Made by a program: the position numbers and the translations under genes. The notes below the pieces were generated by a model. That model ran no database searches. It was not told where the DNA came from and worked only from the letters and a program-made list of their open reading frames with translations. A stretch of DNA of 64,000 nucleotides from Micromussa lordhowensis. Its lineage: Eukaryota; Cnidaria; Anthozoa; Scleractinia; Lobophylliidae. Shown here in pieces: positions 50,301 through 63,771 of the stretch. Numbering within the stretch: the stretch's first letter is position 1; every line of letters begins with the position of its first letter. The DNA is taken from the NCBI GenBank assembly GCA_964020085.1, contig OZ026607.1, positions 17,238,122-17,302,121 on the forward strand. The letters are read 5' to 3'.

Positions 50301-53300
50301 ACATATCATTTTACACCGATAAAAACAATCAATATTTTATGGCGTGAAGTAGTTCAGTGAAAGTTTGGTCAGAACCCATGTAAATGAAGGTCAAGATAGA
50401 TAACAAGGTTTTCAAACGAACTGTGAAAAATTCACTCATTTTAAAGCGCAGCTTTGTACCGAAATGTTAGTTGCTCGATTTTCGCCCCAAAGTCGGCAGC
50501 TGGTGATGAGAACCAGGTAAGCGGATAAATTAATTTAATAGAAGAGATTCAGTTTTGTTTATTGGATCCAACTTCGTTGCTGGTGAACAAGCAATGAATA
50601 ATTCCTTACCGTTTCAACAAAGTTATTGCTAGGTTGCGTTAATGGTGCTAAATGGGTGAAGCGACACCAGCGCAATGTCTTAAAAACACCGGTCAAATTT
50701 GCCCTACATTGCAAACAAAAAAGGCATCAAAATTCCTGTTACTCAATTTAGTATTGAAGACAATTGAAGTGTTTTCGTCTTTCAGTTTAAGGCATTAGTA
50801 TTATAGTTATTTAGTTATAACATGTTTTCCGTCTACGGAACTGTAGAGACAAAAGGTTAAGAGCAAGTGTTAGGGTCTGTACTACCGAGTACCTATCCGT
50901 CGTTACGTGTTCAATTAAGCTTGTCACTTCGTCGATCGGGACAATCGCCTGTGCCAGTTTTCGACCGTTTTAATTTGATTAGAAATGCACGTCTCGTCAC
51001 TGAAATTAACCATGAATACGTAGTTTACTTGAGTTGACTTTCCGGAATCAACTTGCACAAATTATTGAAGTTGACAAGAGCCAAAACAAGCGGGTACGGC
51101 AACATGACGGCGAGCGTGCATCATGGATGTATTGAATGCTATCTTAACAATGCGTTGATGTAAATTGTCAAAAAAGATCATCTCATGAGTAAACAAGAAA
51201 ATGTCCAGTTCTGGATAGTCAAACAGTTCTCTGTATCTGTTTCATTAAAACCATCTTCATCGCTAAGTGGAAGACGTTTTGTTTCCGCCACGTCAAAATG
51301 CCCCCGTATAAGAATCCATCAGTGGTCAGCTTACCTCACGGAAAGTTGAAAGGAAACGAACGGAGTGGAGTATGCTATAAACTTTGAAACTTTTGCTCAA
51401 TTCCATCACTTGGTGAGACTTCTATTGGTAATTTCACCACGTGGAAAGAAAAACAAATGGAGAAAGGTGAGCTTTTTCGTAAAACAATGAGCCAAAAGAC
51501 GAGAGTATTGTGAAGTTCTTTGGCGCGTGTTTACATCTCAGAACAAAGCTATTCACAGTGTTCTTCTATCGATACCTCTTTAGATTTTTATAAATATCCC
51601 CTGAAAGTCTAAACTATTGAACTCATATCATATGTAAATAACCACGACTCGACCTTGATAACACAAAGAAAATGATGTTTATACGGGTAGCGTGTTGTAG
51701 TCAGCTAAGCCAAATTATACCCCCTGAAGTTTAGCAAAAGAAACCTATAATTTCCATAGTTTTGACGAAGAGCTTGAAAGAAAGACCGACTTACCTTTTT
51801 CAATTTAAGCTTATATTCAAAGGATACTTTCTAAAAGTGAGTTTATACTTGTGAACAATGAACATAAAAGAACCATTTAATGTATTCCCAATGAATTAAA
51901 GCCTATTCTTTGGGCAATTCTTTGGTTGCCTCTTTGCAATTGTTCAATTTAGACAAAATGTCACATCTGTCAGACGCCAAAGTGAAAAGTTTTTCTTTCA
52001 TTGTTAGCAGAGCCCACACACTGTTTACACTCAAAGCTTCGCTTGTAAATTGAAACAAGCACACTTCCATTGCGGATACATCAACTGTGATGGCCAGTGC
52101 AAACATATTAATGCAAGAATTGCTCCCTGATCGAATCATTCAGCAGCGATTAGGAACAAATGAACTTTATCGGCTTTAAATAAGAGATTTTGAACCAGTA
52201 TTGCACTGAACAACCTTAATAGATCTGCCAGAAAATGCTTCAAAAGTCTAAATGCGTAATGTTGGAAAGTTTACCCTTGAGGAATCGAGTTACGCCTCTT
52301 GAATGGTTTATTTTCTATTCAAATTCTGTGAAGAAAAAGAAATTGAGACATATATCGAAATACACTGGACTACACGGCTCTTGAAAATCTGTTGAAAGCC
52401 TCTTTCGTTGTTAGCTCATGCATGGCATTACACCAGGTATCTGAAGAGAACTTATCTCGCCTGTAGTTAGAACTAAGGGGTGTTTTCTAGGCAAAATAAA
52501 AGAATTTTAAGCACCAACTCATCAAACCCAACAAAGTAACAAAACTTTGATTACTTTTGTGTTAACACGCTTTCTAACACCACCTATTAATTTTATGTAT
52601 TGGCCTCGTGTTTGTTCTCTTTGTTTCGAGATTTACTGCCGGAAAATGTTGAACTTCGCTTTCAAAAGAATCATCTACTACATGTACTTATCGCCATGAG
52701 CTAAATATTGGAAAATGTCTTGAAGTGGTAACGAAGCCAATAAATTCGCCTCGTGACAAAGCTAAGCCTTCGCCGAAACAAACAATTCAGTAAGACAGTG
52801 AGACCACATGTAAAATTAGTTTCTTCAGCGGATGGCGAACTTGCAACGACAAGTGAAGCCAATATCATTTAGCACCAAGCCATAACAAAACGTGCGAAGT
52901 CTTCAAAAACTTAACGCGGGTCCTAATGTTATCTAATAAAAGATATTCAAAACAAAGACAGATCCAATGTGATGAAAATTCCAACGAACTTGTAAGATTT
53001 CTTGGTTTCTTTGTCGATTCATTAGTCTTTATGAGTCGACGACACCATACAATACACCACCATCACCCACGCGATTCAGAGCAATATAAGTAGAGGAATT
53101 AGTCCCTCACAAAGGGAAATATTTTAAGCCATTCTTCAGCGTACAAGCAGGTTATTTTTTGCAATAAAATACACATGAATGACATAGTTAGTATATACAA
53201 TAAGAGAGAAAACCTTAGTTAGTTTAGTTGTTAAAAAAAGTAACATGAACAAGCTCAGTATGGTGTAAAACGGTTCACGTGAGATGCAGTCAAACTTACA

Positions 53301-54490
53301 TGGCCAAAATTCACTTTTCTTTTACAAGAAACTGGAGCAATGAAAGCCTTTGTACAAGCTGGAAGGAACTTTGAAGAAGATGAAATATGCGAATTTAAGC
53401 TTTACTGTTGCTATCCATATTTGGCTTGAAACTATAAAGCACATATGTTTAAGGGAGCCGGCCTGAAATGACTCCGGGTTTATTTTTGCCTTATTTTACA
53501 ATTTCTCTCGTAATTATAGCAAATAATTATTGTTTTACCCAGCGGCTAAGCTGGTGAACACTATACACGGTGTATTATTAATTCATGACTAAAGCTTCAA
53601 GACAATTCTAACACCAGAAGCATGTTTTGTATTGGACTCGTGTGTAAAAACAATTAGATTTTACATAAATTAGTCCAGTTGGAACACCGTGAATGCCAGT
53701 GAAGGAAAAGAAAGCTAGTATAATCCGCATAGATAACGTTGTACGATGCAAGCTAATAAAAGACTCAACAAAAGAAGTGGGAGGATTGAGAATTTAGGTG
53801 ACAAAAGGTTTGTGCTTTTCTGTCCCTGGGAGGCCGGCCTGTACATCATTTCTAATTTCCTGAGATGTTTAAGAGTAGACAATGTTTACAATGTCACTTC
53901 ACTGAAATAAGATATGAGAGCTTTTCGCAGCAAATCATGAAGATTGTATCCATCCTGGACAAAACCTCTGTGCACTGAACGCGTTTCTAGCCAACGGAGG
54001 GCGTAATCGCACTTCTGTCATCGGACGGGGAAATAATTGAAACGAGATTGCTTGGGCCGTTCTCGCAGGTTTCAATGATTTCCAAATCGTGACGATGTAA
54101 TAAACGAAACAATGAAAACAGAGATATACGTAAACTTCCTAATCCGCCAATCCAATTAAAACCTAAGTCAACAGAAGGCAGTACAACAGCACAACATGTG
54201 TGAAATAAAAGCAAAAGGAAACCCCTCGCACCCAGAGAATAAAGCTGCTGTCAAATTAAATCCAATGATTTGACAGACATTTAGTCGTACCTTCAGAGCA
54301 ATCAGTTGATGTGTCACCATTGTCATAGCGCTTTCTCTTAACAAAACAGCCTGATGACAATCAAGCCAATTTGTTTTATTTCAAATGGCCTGTCGTGTGT
54401 TTGAAGAGTAGCCCCGCCCATGTTCTCCGAGACCAGCCTGCCCTGTGCGTGCGACCTGCTTTTAATCTTGTTATCTTAGCTCCCAACACA
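47354..54490. other. Intergenic region between divergent NK2 genes B and C
   Basis: No supported gene. Open frames are short and have no domains. It lies between two head-to-head homeobox genes and so contains both promoters. I saw no strong inverted or tandem repeats, in contrast to other gaps in the window, which may mean it is under more constraint. Confidence 0.5.
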
Positions 54491-54505
54491 ATGGAGCCCA
54501 TTTGA
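54491..54505 (+). promoter_or_regulatory. Short upstream open reading frame before NK2 gene C
   Basis: ATGGAGCCCATTTGA encodes Met-Glu-Pro-Ile and stops 23 bases before the NK2-C start codon. If transcription begins upstream, it could lower initiation at the main ATG. Whether it lies in the mRNA is not known. Confidence 0.35.
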
Positions 54506-54528
54506 GACCGTTTACACGGAACGCGAAC

Positions 54529-55832
54529 ATGGGATCCTTTTCCATAAGAGACATTCTTAATCTTCCAGAGGACAGGATTCGTTCATTGAATACCAAAAGC
54601 GAGGAGCAGATGTCATTTGAGGACAGGAGTTGTACTGCACGCGCGCCATCCAGCCCAGACGAACCAGAGCTGACTCACGCGCCCGAGATGGCAAAGTCAA
54701 GTACGAATTATTTTAGTATTACTGAAAATTTCTTGATATATTTAAGGATGGCGTGTTCAGGAAACAGTATCTAAGACTCGAGTACAGCGCAGGAGATAAG
54801 CGGATTGAAGAGCTTTCTGTTATGGTGGATAGCGAGAAAAGGATTTTATTCAAGGGAGTTTAAGCATAGTTAAGCTCTTCAAACCTCACCATATCTGAGA
54901 AATCTCGAAGTTGCACTACTTAACTGTCAAGCTGTTTTCATTATGCGTCACAGTAGCTAACTGCATACAGCAGCCACCAAAGAGTTATTCAGTATTGTAG
55001 CGAATAGCATACGTCTTCTATCGCCACTTATACCGTCAATAGAAGCGGAAAAAGTTTCAAGTGATTAAGACTGCTATGGTGCGAAAAATATGTCAGTGAA
55101 ATTGTCAACCTTTCGAGCCGGTGAACTGGTTGTGTTGGGCGCCGGCCTCCCTATTCATGAAGCTGTCTAGCTGACACGGTGCGCTGTGATTCAGCGTACT
55201 CTGAATCGAGGATTTTTGACTTCAAGGACTTTAAATGAGCAAATCCAGATTTTCATTCTCGAGATAAGGTGAATAGATGTAATCCAAAATAGATTATTCA
55301 TGTTTCATGATGTTACTGGTAGTCTGTTGAAAACCATTTCAAAAGCAACCTTTAACATGGAGAACTTGTTTTCACCTTCGCAGGCGCCAACCAAATGCCA
55401 AGCGCGCAAGTTCTTGACTCGGCGAAAAAGGACCAGACAGAGAAAGATATCAAGAAACGGAAAAGACGAGTTCTGTTCACAAAGGCGCAGACCTTTGTCT
55501 TGGAAAGAAGATTTCAGCAGCAGCGCTACTTGTCTGCACCCGAGCGTGAAGAGTTAGCGAGAATAGTGAATCTTACTCCAGCCCAAGTCAAAATTTGGTT
55601 CCAGAATCACAGATACAAGTATCGAAAGCAGATTAGCGAGAGAGGGCCATGGGATAAACCTTATTCGCCTCTTTCACAGGGAGCTTTACTGAACAGCTCC
55701 GGACAGTTTTGCAGTTGTGTTAGCCCGTCTTGTACGAGTTACCTAAGCGGGTCTCCGTACCACCAAGGAGATTACCTTCATTACCCACCTCCTGTGAACT
55801 CTACTTACATTCAGCCAACAACATATTGGTGA
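54529..55832 (+). CDS. NK2: NK2-class homeobox gene C, lacking the NK2-specific domain
   Basis: 206-residue NK2 factor; exons 54529-54700 and 55384-55832, phase-1 intron of 683 bases (donor GTACGA, acceptor TTCGCAG). The start is the ATG directly before the TN/EH1 motif, giving [14 protein letters not shown]; upstream in-frame codons have no ATG. The homeodomain is about 82-141, starting [20 protein letters not shown], with N51 and the hallmark Tyr54 in NHRYKYRK. After it the Ser/Cys/Tyr-rich tail has no NK2-specific domain: no VPVPVL-type motif is present, unlike NK2 genes A and B. It ends in Trp. So it keeps the repressor motif and DNA-binding domain but lacks the conserved downstream module, and may act differently. 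It is transcribed away from NK2 gene B. Confidence 0.93.
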
Positions 55833-58800
55833 AAATTACAATAGCTTTCAAAGAGACTCATCGCTAAGGACAATTAGCTGTTACAATCAGTGTAGAAAAC
55901 GCGGCGTGGAGTAGTTTATTTAACAAGCAGTACGTTTGTGTTTTAAATGTAATTGGAGTAAAAGTTCATTGAGTTAGCATTTGTCTAAAAATAGATAAAA
56001 ATGGGTGAAAAGTTCCATTTTTATAGCGCCTAAAGAAAATATTATCTGTATATAGGTACCGTTAGCTAAGTTATAGTATGCTCGGCGCACACCTTTCTAA
56101 GAAAATATGTTCGCCTGCTGTAAATTTAACGCTCGCTCAAAGAAATAGATCGGTCCTCCTTTCCAAACACTTGTCTAGTTTGTTCAATAGAGAACGCTCT
56201 TATTTACTAGGATAGAAAATTGTAATAATAGTGTAAGGGCTTTTTAAAATAGGAAAATCTTCTTGTAAATACTCTGAAATTTAACGTAAAGTGATTGTGT
56301 AATGTCATGTCTGCTAGGGGCTAAAAATTGGCGATGTTTCAGAGAGATAAAATAGAATGTGAAGGAAATATTAGCTGTGTGTGTTGGACATTTTTTGTGT
56401 ATTCATCTGTCCTTTTTGCTTTTTTATAGAGCTCTTAAGTCGTCAGCAATTTTTCGCCGTGGAAAGCAGTGCAATTCAGAGCAAGTCAAAAACGTAATTT
56501 AAAATCTTTGCCGGCCGACGCGAAACGTAGCATTCGATTAATCATCCGTTTAGCAATATGCCCCGTGATTTATTGTTGTTTTATGAGGTTTGGATGTTGT
56601 GTCAACCTTATTTTTCATTCAAGCCACTTGTTAGAACTACTGTTCTAAGACACAACAATGAAAGAAATAATCGACAGGGTTGGCTTTCTGTTCAGGTAAC
56701 GAATTTTGTGCGCTAGATTTTTGCACTTCGATGAACTTGTGCCATTGAAGAGGGAGTCCGAACTTTTTGTTGGTGTTCAATGCGTTCAACTCGCGCCTGT
56801 GTTTCAATCGCGCGAGTCAGTTCATCAATCGTGGTTGAGATGTACCGTTATTGTTTTCAAGAGGTAACCATTTGCTTTGAAAAGCTATATTTCGGTATTC
56901 TGCTCTTCTCTTCAGGGGATCAAGTTTCTTTTGTATTTAAATATTTAAACAGTTTCGTTAGGCCAAAGCATCAATATTGAATCTAAAAGATTAGGCTTAG
57001 TAATCGACTAGAAATAACAAAAACTGTTTTGTTTTGTCTACTATCGGTTAAAGAAACAAAACAGAAAATGAAACCAGTAAATGAAGTCAACCCCTTGAAA
57101 ATTACCAAACATCGAGGTCAGACATTTATTTTAGTGGAAGTGTTCGAAAAAAGGGTTGCCTCTCTTCGGAAAAGTTCTTTAATTTTTTCAAGTTAAGTTT
57201 GCTTTGTTTGCTGAAACGAATTTATCCCACCCAAAGTAAGAAAATTTTTTACTCCGTGGCGGGCGTAAATAAAAGAATAAAATGCGTTGAACTTCCCTAT
57301 GTCGAGCGTTTTTTTTTTTTACCAGATTTGTCGATAAGTTACAATTTCAGAAATTTTTTAAAGAGACTTGGGCTTTTAAAGAACGAAGAAAAATAGATCA
57401 CCTTTCATCTAGAAATTAAAAAAAAACGATTTAACAAAAGATTTGGGAAGAAAAACGTTAGTTGGATATGAAGCAAAAATTGAAAAGACCTCGTTTCAAG
57501 ATTTTCTTTTCAAGGTTCTGATTGTTACAGTTTATTAGGTGTTACAAGCGGTTGCGAAATTTTAATTAAGTAAAACTCGCCGCCTTGGTTTTCTAGCCTG
57601 TGATTTTTTTTTTGAATATTGATATTGGGGAGTTCGATCGAAAACAGGAAGATTTCATATTTCTCAGTTCAGCGAAACAACAAAGTTTATTTTGTTCCGC
57701 CTGCACATACACGTAGGAGCGAGGGTTTTATCGTTGCTTGTTTAAGGATTAGTTGTGTTGACCATGAAGGCAATAAAGGGTTTTTATTTAGACTTTATAT
57801 TTCCTATATTGCGAGCGCCTCAGGAAGTTTGCCGAGAACTGTGATCTCATTGCTACATAGAATTAGTCTCGCCAACAGATTTCGCTTCTATACATTTTAT
57901 TTTTACATTTAATTAGCGCATCGCACTTTAACACAGAAAAGATGACGCTTTAGATCCAAGTCACAGACAAGTTTAATTGAAAATATTGCTATATTGCTGA
58001 CAACGGAAGCAAATTTCCGTCCTCGACGGCTGGACACTCCTGGGTGGGAAATTCCCGATCATAAACCTATTTTGGACACAATTTCCTTTCATTCAAAGGG
58101 AAACGGTGAATTTTCGGACAATTGGCAACGGTAGTTTTGTGAATACTTTTCTTTTCCTCTATAGCTGTCAGCACAGAATTAAAAAACCATCATTATCTGT
58201 GATTTTGTGTCAGAAGCTAGTGACATTTCAAAGTTATTGGCTAAATAAAGCTTAGGAAATGAGTGATCAAACAGGGTCCCTAGCACGTTCAAAACCATAT
58301 TCTTAAAGAACTCCACTTGAAATTTTTAATTTTTCGCGAAATCAAAACACCTCTAAGCTCTGGATTGATTGATCTCTGAAATCGAGAACTAATTTTGTGG
58401 CGGGAAAATAGAGTTGTTATATGATTGAGTGGTTCTCAGTTACAAAAGAGATAGAACAGCTAGTGTTTGTTTATTGGAGCAGCTTTGTGTGACCAACAAT
58501 AGTTTAATAACACTAACTTTAATTAAAAATGGCCGTTTACTGTGACCGTGGTATTGACTCTAGTTTCTGTTTCTTTTATCTTTGTCGTCTCAGGTGCGGC
58601 CGTGAATTTCTTGAAAGGGAAACTCATTGGCTATTGCAAAGTCAGTTATTGTAGAACTTTTTTGAAACGTACGTAACTTATTTTTAAAACACAAAATTGT
58701 GTTTGGTGATATCGTGTTTCAGGCGCGCGAAGGGTTTTTGTGCAAACCAAACACAAGGAAGTCTACAAAACTTCTACTGTCTGTTACGGTCGAAATTTTG

Positions 58801-61619
58801 TATAAACTTGAGCTGACGTTTCCGAAATTTATCTTCGCATTTCCTTAATAACACAGTTTACACAGGGTTGAAATTAATTCAATTTCAATCTTGTGTGTAT
58901 GCGATAAAAATTGGAAATTGTAAAAACTTGAAGGCTTGTTACGCGCTGTCTACTGAAAAAAAAAACTGATTCATTAGCATGGTTAGAAAATGAGATAAAA
59001 AGTCATATTTCCTCCATGTGTTAGATCAATATGACCCGTAAATTCAACCGCCAATAAAAACCATTGAAATAACATCATAATTTTTAAAGCAAAGACTAAA
59101 ATGACAAACTGCCAAACCTTTTTATGCGCATAACACAAAAAATACACAGCGAAGAAAAGCCAAACGGTTGGTTTCTAGTTGTAAACCTTGCACATTTTCT
59201 TAAAATGTCTTTTCTATTCTTCTTGTTATTGCCTTCACCTGATTTTCTAAAGAAAGAAAATTCATACATGGCATTATTTTTATTATGTTGTAAAATTAGT
59301 TTTAACCTACGACTAACTCCGTGATAAAATAGGAAGAAATAAAACGATATTTCTGTAGTGATACAAGTGGCATTTTGTTTTCAACCAAAACTATTCTATA
59401 CCAAAGCAACAAAGATATGTTCACACGTAGTTAGGAACGAAACACAGGGGAGCAAACATTATTTATTTGATTCAACCCAGTGCATAACAAACTCGGTTTT
59501 TTTAAGCATGCACGCCTGCGACTCAAGAAAACAATATAGTAGAGATGTTGATTTATTATTCTTCAAGCGGAGTTCATAATAAATGAAGTTGGACTTGAGT
59601 GTATCCATTTTCGCACTCTATGATCGCGAGTGCCCTCTCTTATGAGTGAGAAGATTTTCAACGGAAGATCAATTCTTTGTGGATCGACGAAAGAGAGGGT
59701 GGGACTTTACAACAAGAGGCTTATCACGTGATTTTAATGGAGATATAGAGGAGAGGAAAGGAAAACTTGTCAGCATTGATCAAACTTTCCTTCGTTATGA
59801 ATAATATTTTTATTCTCTCCAGCCTTGGCAAGATAAAGAAGTTTCGTGTTATGTCTATCTCCATTTTGTTTAGCAAAATAACACACCTTTTGAGCCGAAG
59901 ATACCTGTCGCGGTTTAGTCGCGAATCTATTTTGGAAGTTTGGTTCAGTTTTCTTTATGGCATCGTGATAACTTTTTATTGCACCAGCATGTTTTACATT
60001 GTTTGTTTAACGCCATTATCTAAGTTGTGAGATAGAAGTTCCGCAGCCTTTCTTGTTTATCTCTGTGTTCATCTACAATGACTTCGGTTTCAAAAGGTAA
60101 TTTCATGCTTTAACTTGTGCTTCCGATTAGAACATCACAGACATCACACTAAACAATATCATAATATTTTCTTTCCCACCTACGACATGTGTAAACATGG
60201 CGTGGAAAAAAAAGATTTCTCTCGATAAATAAACAAAGCATTGAATACTTGTCATCAAAAATAAAAATGTCACCCACATACGATAATTTCTGTTGTCAAT
60301 GGAAACGAGATAACTAGCACCTTTTTTCACAGAGTATTCATCTTTCTGACGTTCCATTTCAGCTTAGAATAGGTGATTAGATTGCTATTTTTTTAATTTA
60401 AAATGAATAAAGGTTTATCGTTAACAACGTCTCCAACGGTAACAGAATTGGCTGATTGACTGCATATAGAATCATGGGTTCGCTACGTGATGTTTTTAAA
60501 ACCACCGCGGAGAGCAGGAGTTTTTACATCAGGGTATGTTAAGATATCAAGATGATATCAACATGTTCAAAGTACTATATTCAAAAGAGGAATACCACAA
60601 ATTAAAAAGTTTAAAATTGATCATCATTGCTGTGAACAATCGTTTCACTCAGGGCGACACGAGCCTTTTCTCCAATCGATGTCTCCATTTACACAGCTTC
60701 TTGCCTGATGAAGTCTGTTTAAACTAAAACCCAAAACAATGTCGAGTTTTCGTCAGTTAGTGGCTTTGTTAGTTTCATCAAAAGAGCTGTTGTTTGCGTT
60801 AGAGAAGGAATCCTATTAGCAGATTCGCCCTCGATCTTTATCGTGGACAAAAAAATTCACGGAGTTCCACAGAAAGTTAAGCCAGCAGTGATTTTTGAGT
60901 GGCATAACATGTCCGGATTTCCTCATTTCGCGTTGCCGTTGCCGTAAGGTGTGAGGATTTCCTCGTCATTTACAACCCCGAGAATGTTCGGCATACTTAA
61001 CAGTGGAAGCCTACTTTTCGACGAAATGTTCATTTCCTTATTCCGTTTACTTACTTTTGCCCCCAGCATAAATAACTTAGTCCTTCATTTCCTTTCTTTG
61101 AGAACCCCGTTAATGGGGCTGCGCCGAGCCGGATTACAAATACGATCAGATTGTTGCATACCATGACTATTTGGTGGTCAGATTTACAGAGTGCCACTTT
61201 ATTTGGTAAAAAAGAAATCAGTGGTGAAATATCTACACCAGGCTCTCCAGACTGTGTACTGTTTCGAAATTATTGGTGATGCTTTTGATTCCAACATTCT
61301 TCAGCAGTGTACACTTGTTCGAATTTTAGTTTATTGAAAAGGCTTTTCAATTTAATCAAACCATGACTATGTTTCTAAAGTGCATACATCGAGTTGCGGT
61401 ACATTAGCATGGTAGCGTGACATATCACACCGATATTGTTACCTCCTGGAAATCAGTTCAATGTTCTTATTATCACGCGCACAAAAGCTAAAATTTGTTT
61501 TTCAAACAGCAGCAAACAGTTTTGGTTGTGTTAAAAGAAAAGGCCATCAAGCCGATACAATCTCTTTAGACAGCTGTTTGTTTTCATGGCTTGTTCTATT
61601 ACGTCCGTGTTAACCTACC

Positions 61620-61860
61620 AAAAGGTTTAAAGTTAGAACCACTTTGTGCAGTATTATATACCACATGAAATAACTCCTCAGTGCCTTTCATTTGAATGGT
61701 CACACACTAGGGTTTAATTCACACACTTAAACTGAGTTCCAACCACTTTTACAGCACAATAGACAGTGCCACATGGATGTACTGCTCAATAGCTTTCATT
61801 TGAATGGTCACACACTAAGATGTAATCCACAGACTTAGAAGTTAGAACCACAAAGTGTTA
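61620..61860 (+). repeat. Tandem array of the roughly 100-bp family, locus 2
   Basis: GAATGGTCACACACTA occurs at about 61693 and 61802, with AGCTTTCATTT before it and AGACTTAGAAGTTAGAACCA after it. Same family and orientation as the array at 35640-36070; period about 109 bases here. Confidence 0.8.
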
Positions 61861-63771
61861 CGTTTTATGATACTGATGCTTAGCTAGCTAGTATTTTGAG
61901 GGAACTGATGCTTGCGATTCGATTCAGTTGTGTCCGAGCTGGAGAGTCCTTTCTCTAAACAGTCTGAATTGATAGATTTTATGATTGAGTTGGGAACATG
62001 AGTTCGTCTCGTTACTGGTCTTTTTATAATCTTGTCTTTTGCTTAAATGCCTGAAAAGAATTTCTCTCCTGAATTTCATTCTCTTATTTCAAACTAAACT
62101 GATCAGTTTTGTAGGATTTGCTTAACTTTAGTAATTGAGTTTGCAGACCATGCAGTTTACGGCAGCACTCCCATCTAGCTTCAGCTGCTTTATTTACAAA
62201 ACTTGTCACTGTTTTTCATCCGTTAATCCCTGAATCGTTTATCATTGTAGAGGCATTATTTGGATCCGGCTATCTATTGTGCTTCTGTAAATTTTCATTA
62301 AGTTGGAACTTGTATTTGAGTTCAATAACGAACTTGCAGCTCTTTGTGTGGTTTTCACACAAGTTCTGGTGGTAACAATAAGCCTTTCGCTCTGTTGTAT
62401 ACAAAGTAAATAAACTTGGACGCAAAACTAACAAGACAATTTTTCTTGTCACCAGTGAGGACTATAGGCTAATCCCTCGATTTACATAAAAACTAAAATA
62501 GGTCTTTTTGGATGTTTTCTGCGGGTCTCATGAATTCTGGAGTCACTGCTCGATAAGTCACCAAAACAAGTTCACTTATCAAGGCTGCAAGGCAGGAATT
62601 TTGCAAAACTAGTTACAAAAATGCCTTTAACCCTTGCCCAAGGCGTGATTTAGCCTGGCAAATCTTGAATTCCGACGATAGGTTTAACAAATCAAATCCT
62701 AAAATTTCAGGATACTCCATACTTGTTGTTATTTGCAGATTGTAATTTCCGCTTCGTCGGCGATAACATCTGATCCTGTTATGGAATTAAAAGTTTACCT
62801 TCCACTAATCGTCGAAATATGAGAAAAATAACCAACCTTATGGCTGTGATCCCCAAAGTCTACAATAGTGCTATAAGCTTTATAAACAGCAGAGGCTAAT
62901 TAAGCTAAGACAGTAGATAATAAAAAATACGTTGAGGTGAAGTCATTTCGTTTCAGGTAAATCATTACGCATTCCAGTATAATAGGAGACGCAACTCACG
63001 AGAGATTGACAAGGGTACTTGTAACGTATATCTGTGAGTTAAAAGGGGTTATTAAACCCTTGTGCGTTCCGTGAAACGAAGAGACATTTTGAAAGCCACA
63101 TCCGGTTGTTGTCTGTTTTTAACCAAAACAATTCAACTCTGTCTGGAGCAGAATAAACTTCTCAGCACGAATAAACAGAGATAACCAAAACCACGGGCTT
63201 TGTGAATATGGGAAACCGGTTTAATCCCACCCGATGGCATTGTGCAGCCCAATTTGGGTCCAGGTCTCTTTTTTGACGCGATTTCCAAAAAGCGTTTTCG
63301 ACACACTCTCTTTCGTGAGAGGGTGTTTTGGTTTGAAGAGCGCTTGAACCCTGAAGAACTAAGGATAAGATTTTAAAGGTCACTTATCAAATCTGGTTAT
63401 GATTCGATTGAATAAGTGTACAAAGACACGTTCTAATCTGCACTTGAAATCCGGACGAGTGGGATTAGCGCGGATAGTAATGTCAGTAATGCGATACTGT
63501 CTCGCAATTTTTAATGGACCAATGTCTAATGGAGAATTGTCAAATGTGAGATTAACCAAATACCTCTTTCCCACTACGGAGGCATTTCCAATGCATGAAA
63601 TTTTTTTTTCTCACAATCTCTCACAAGTTCTGATTGCTTGTCATTCAAATGAGTCCACCGAATTGCTGTTTATTAGCCTGCGAGCAAGTAAGCAGGCGGA
63701 TGGAAGGAGAGAGAGAGAGCCTGCAGCCTGAGGCTACTGTTTACTATGCTATACAAAGTGGTTCTTGTAAC

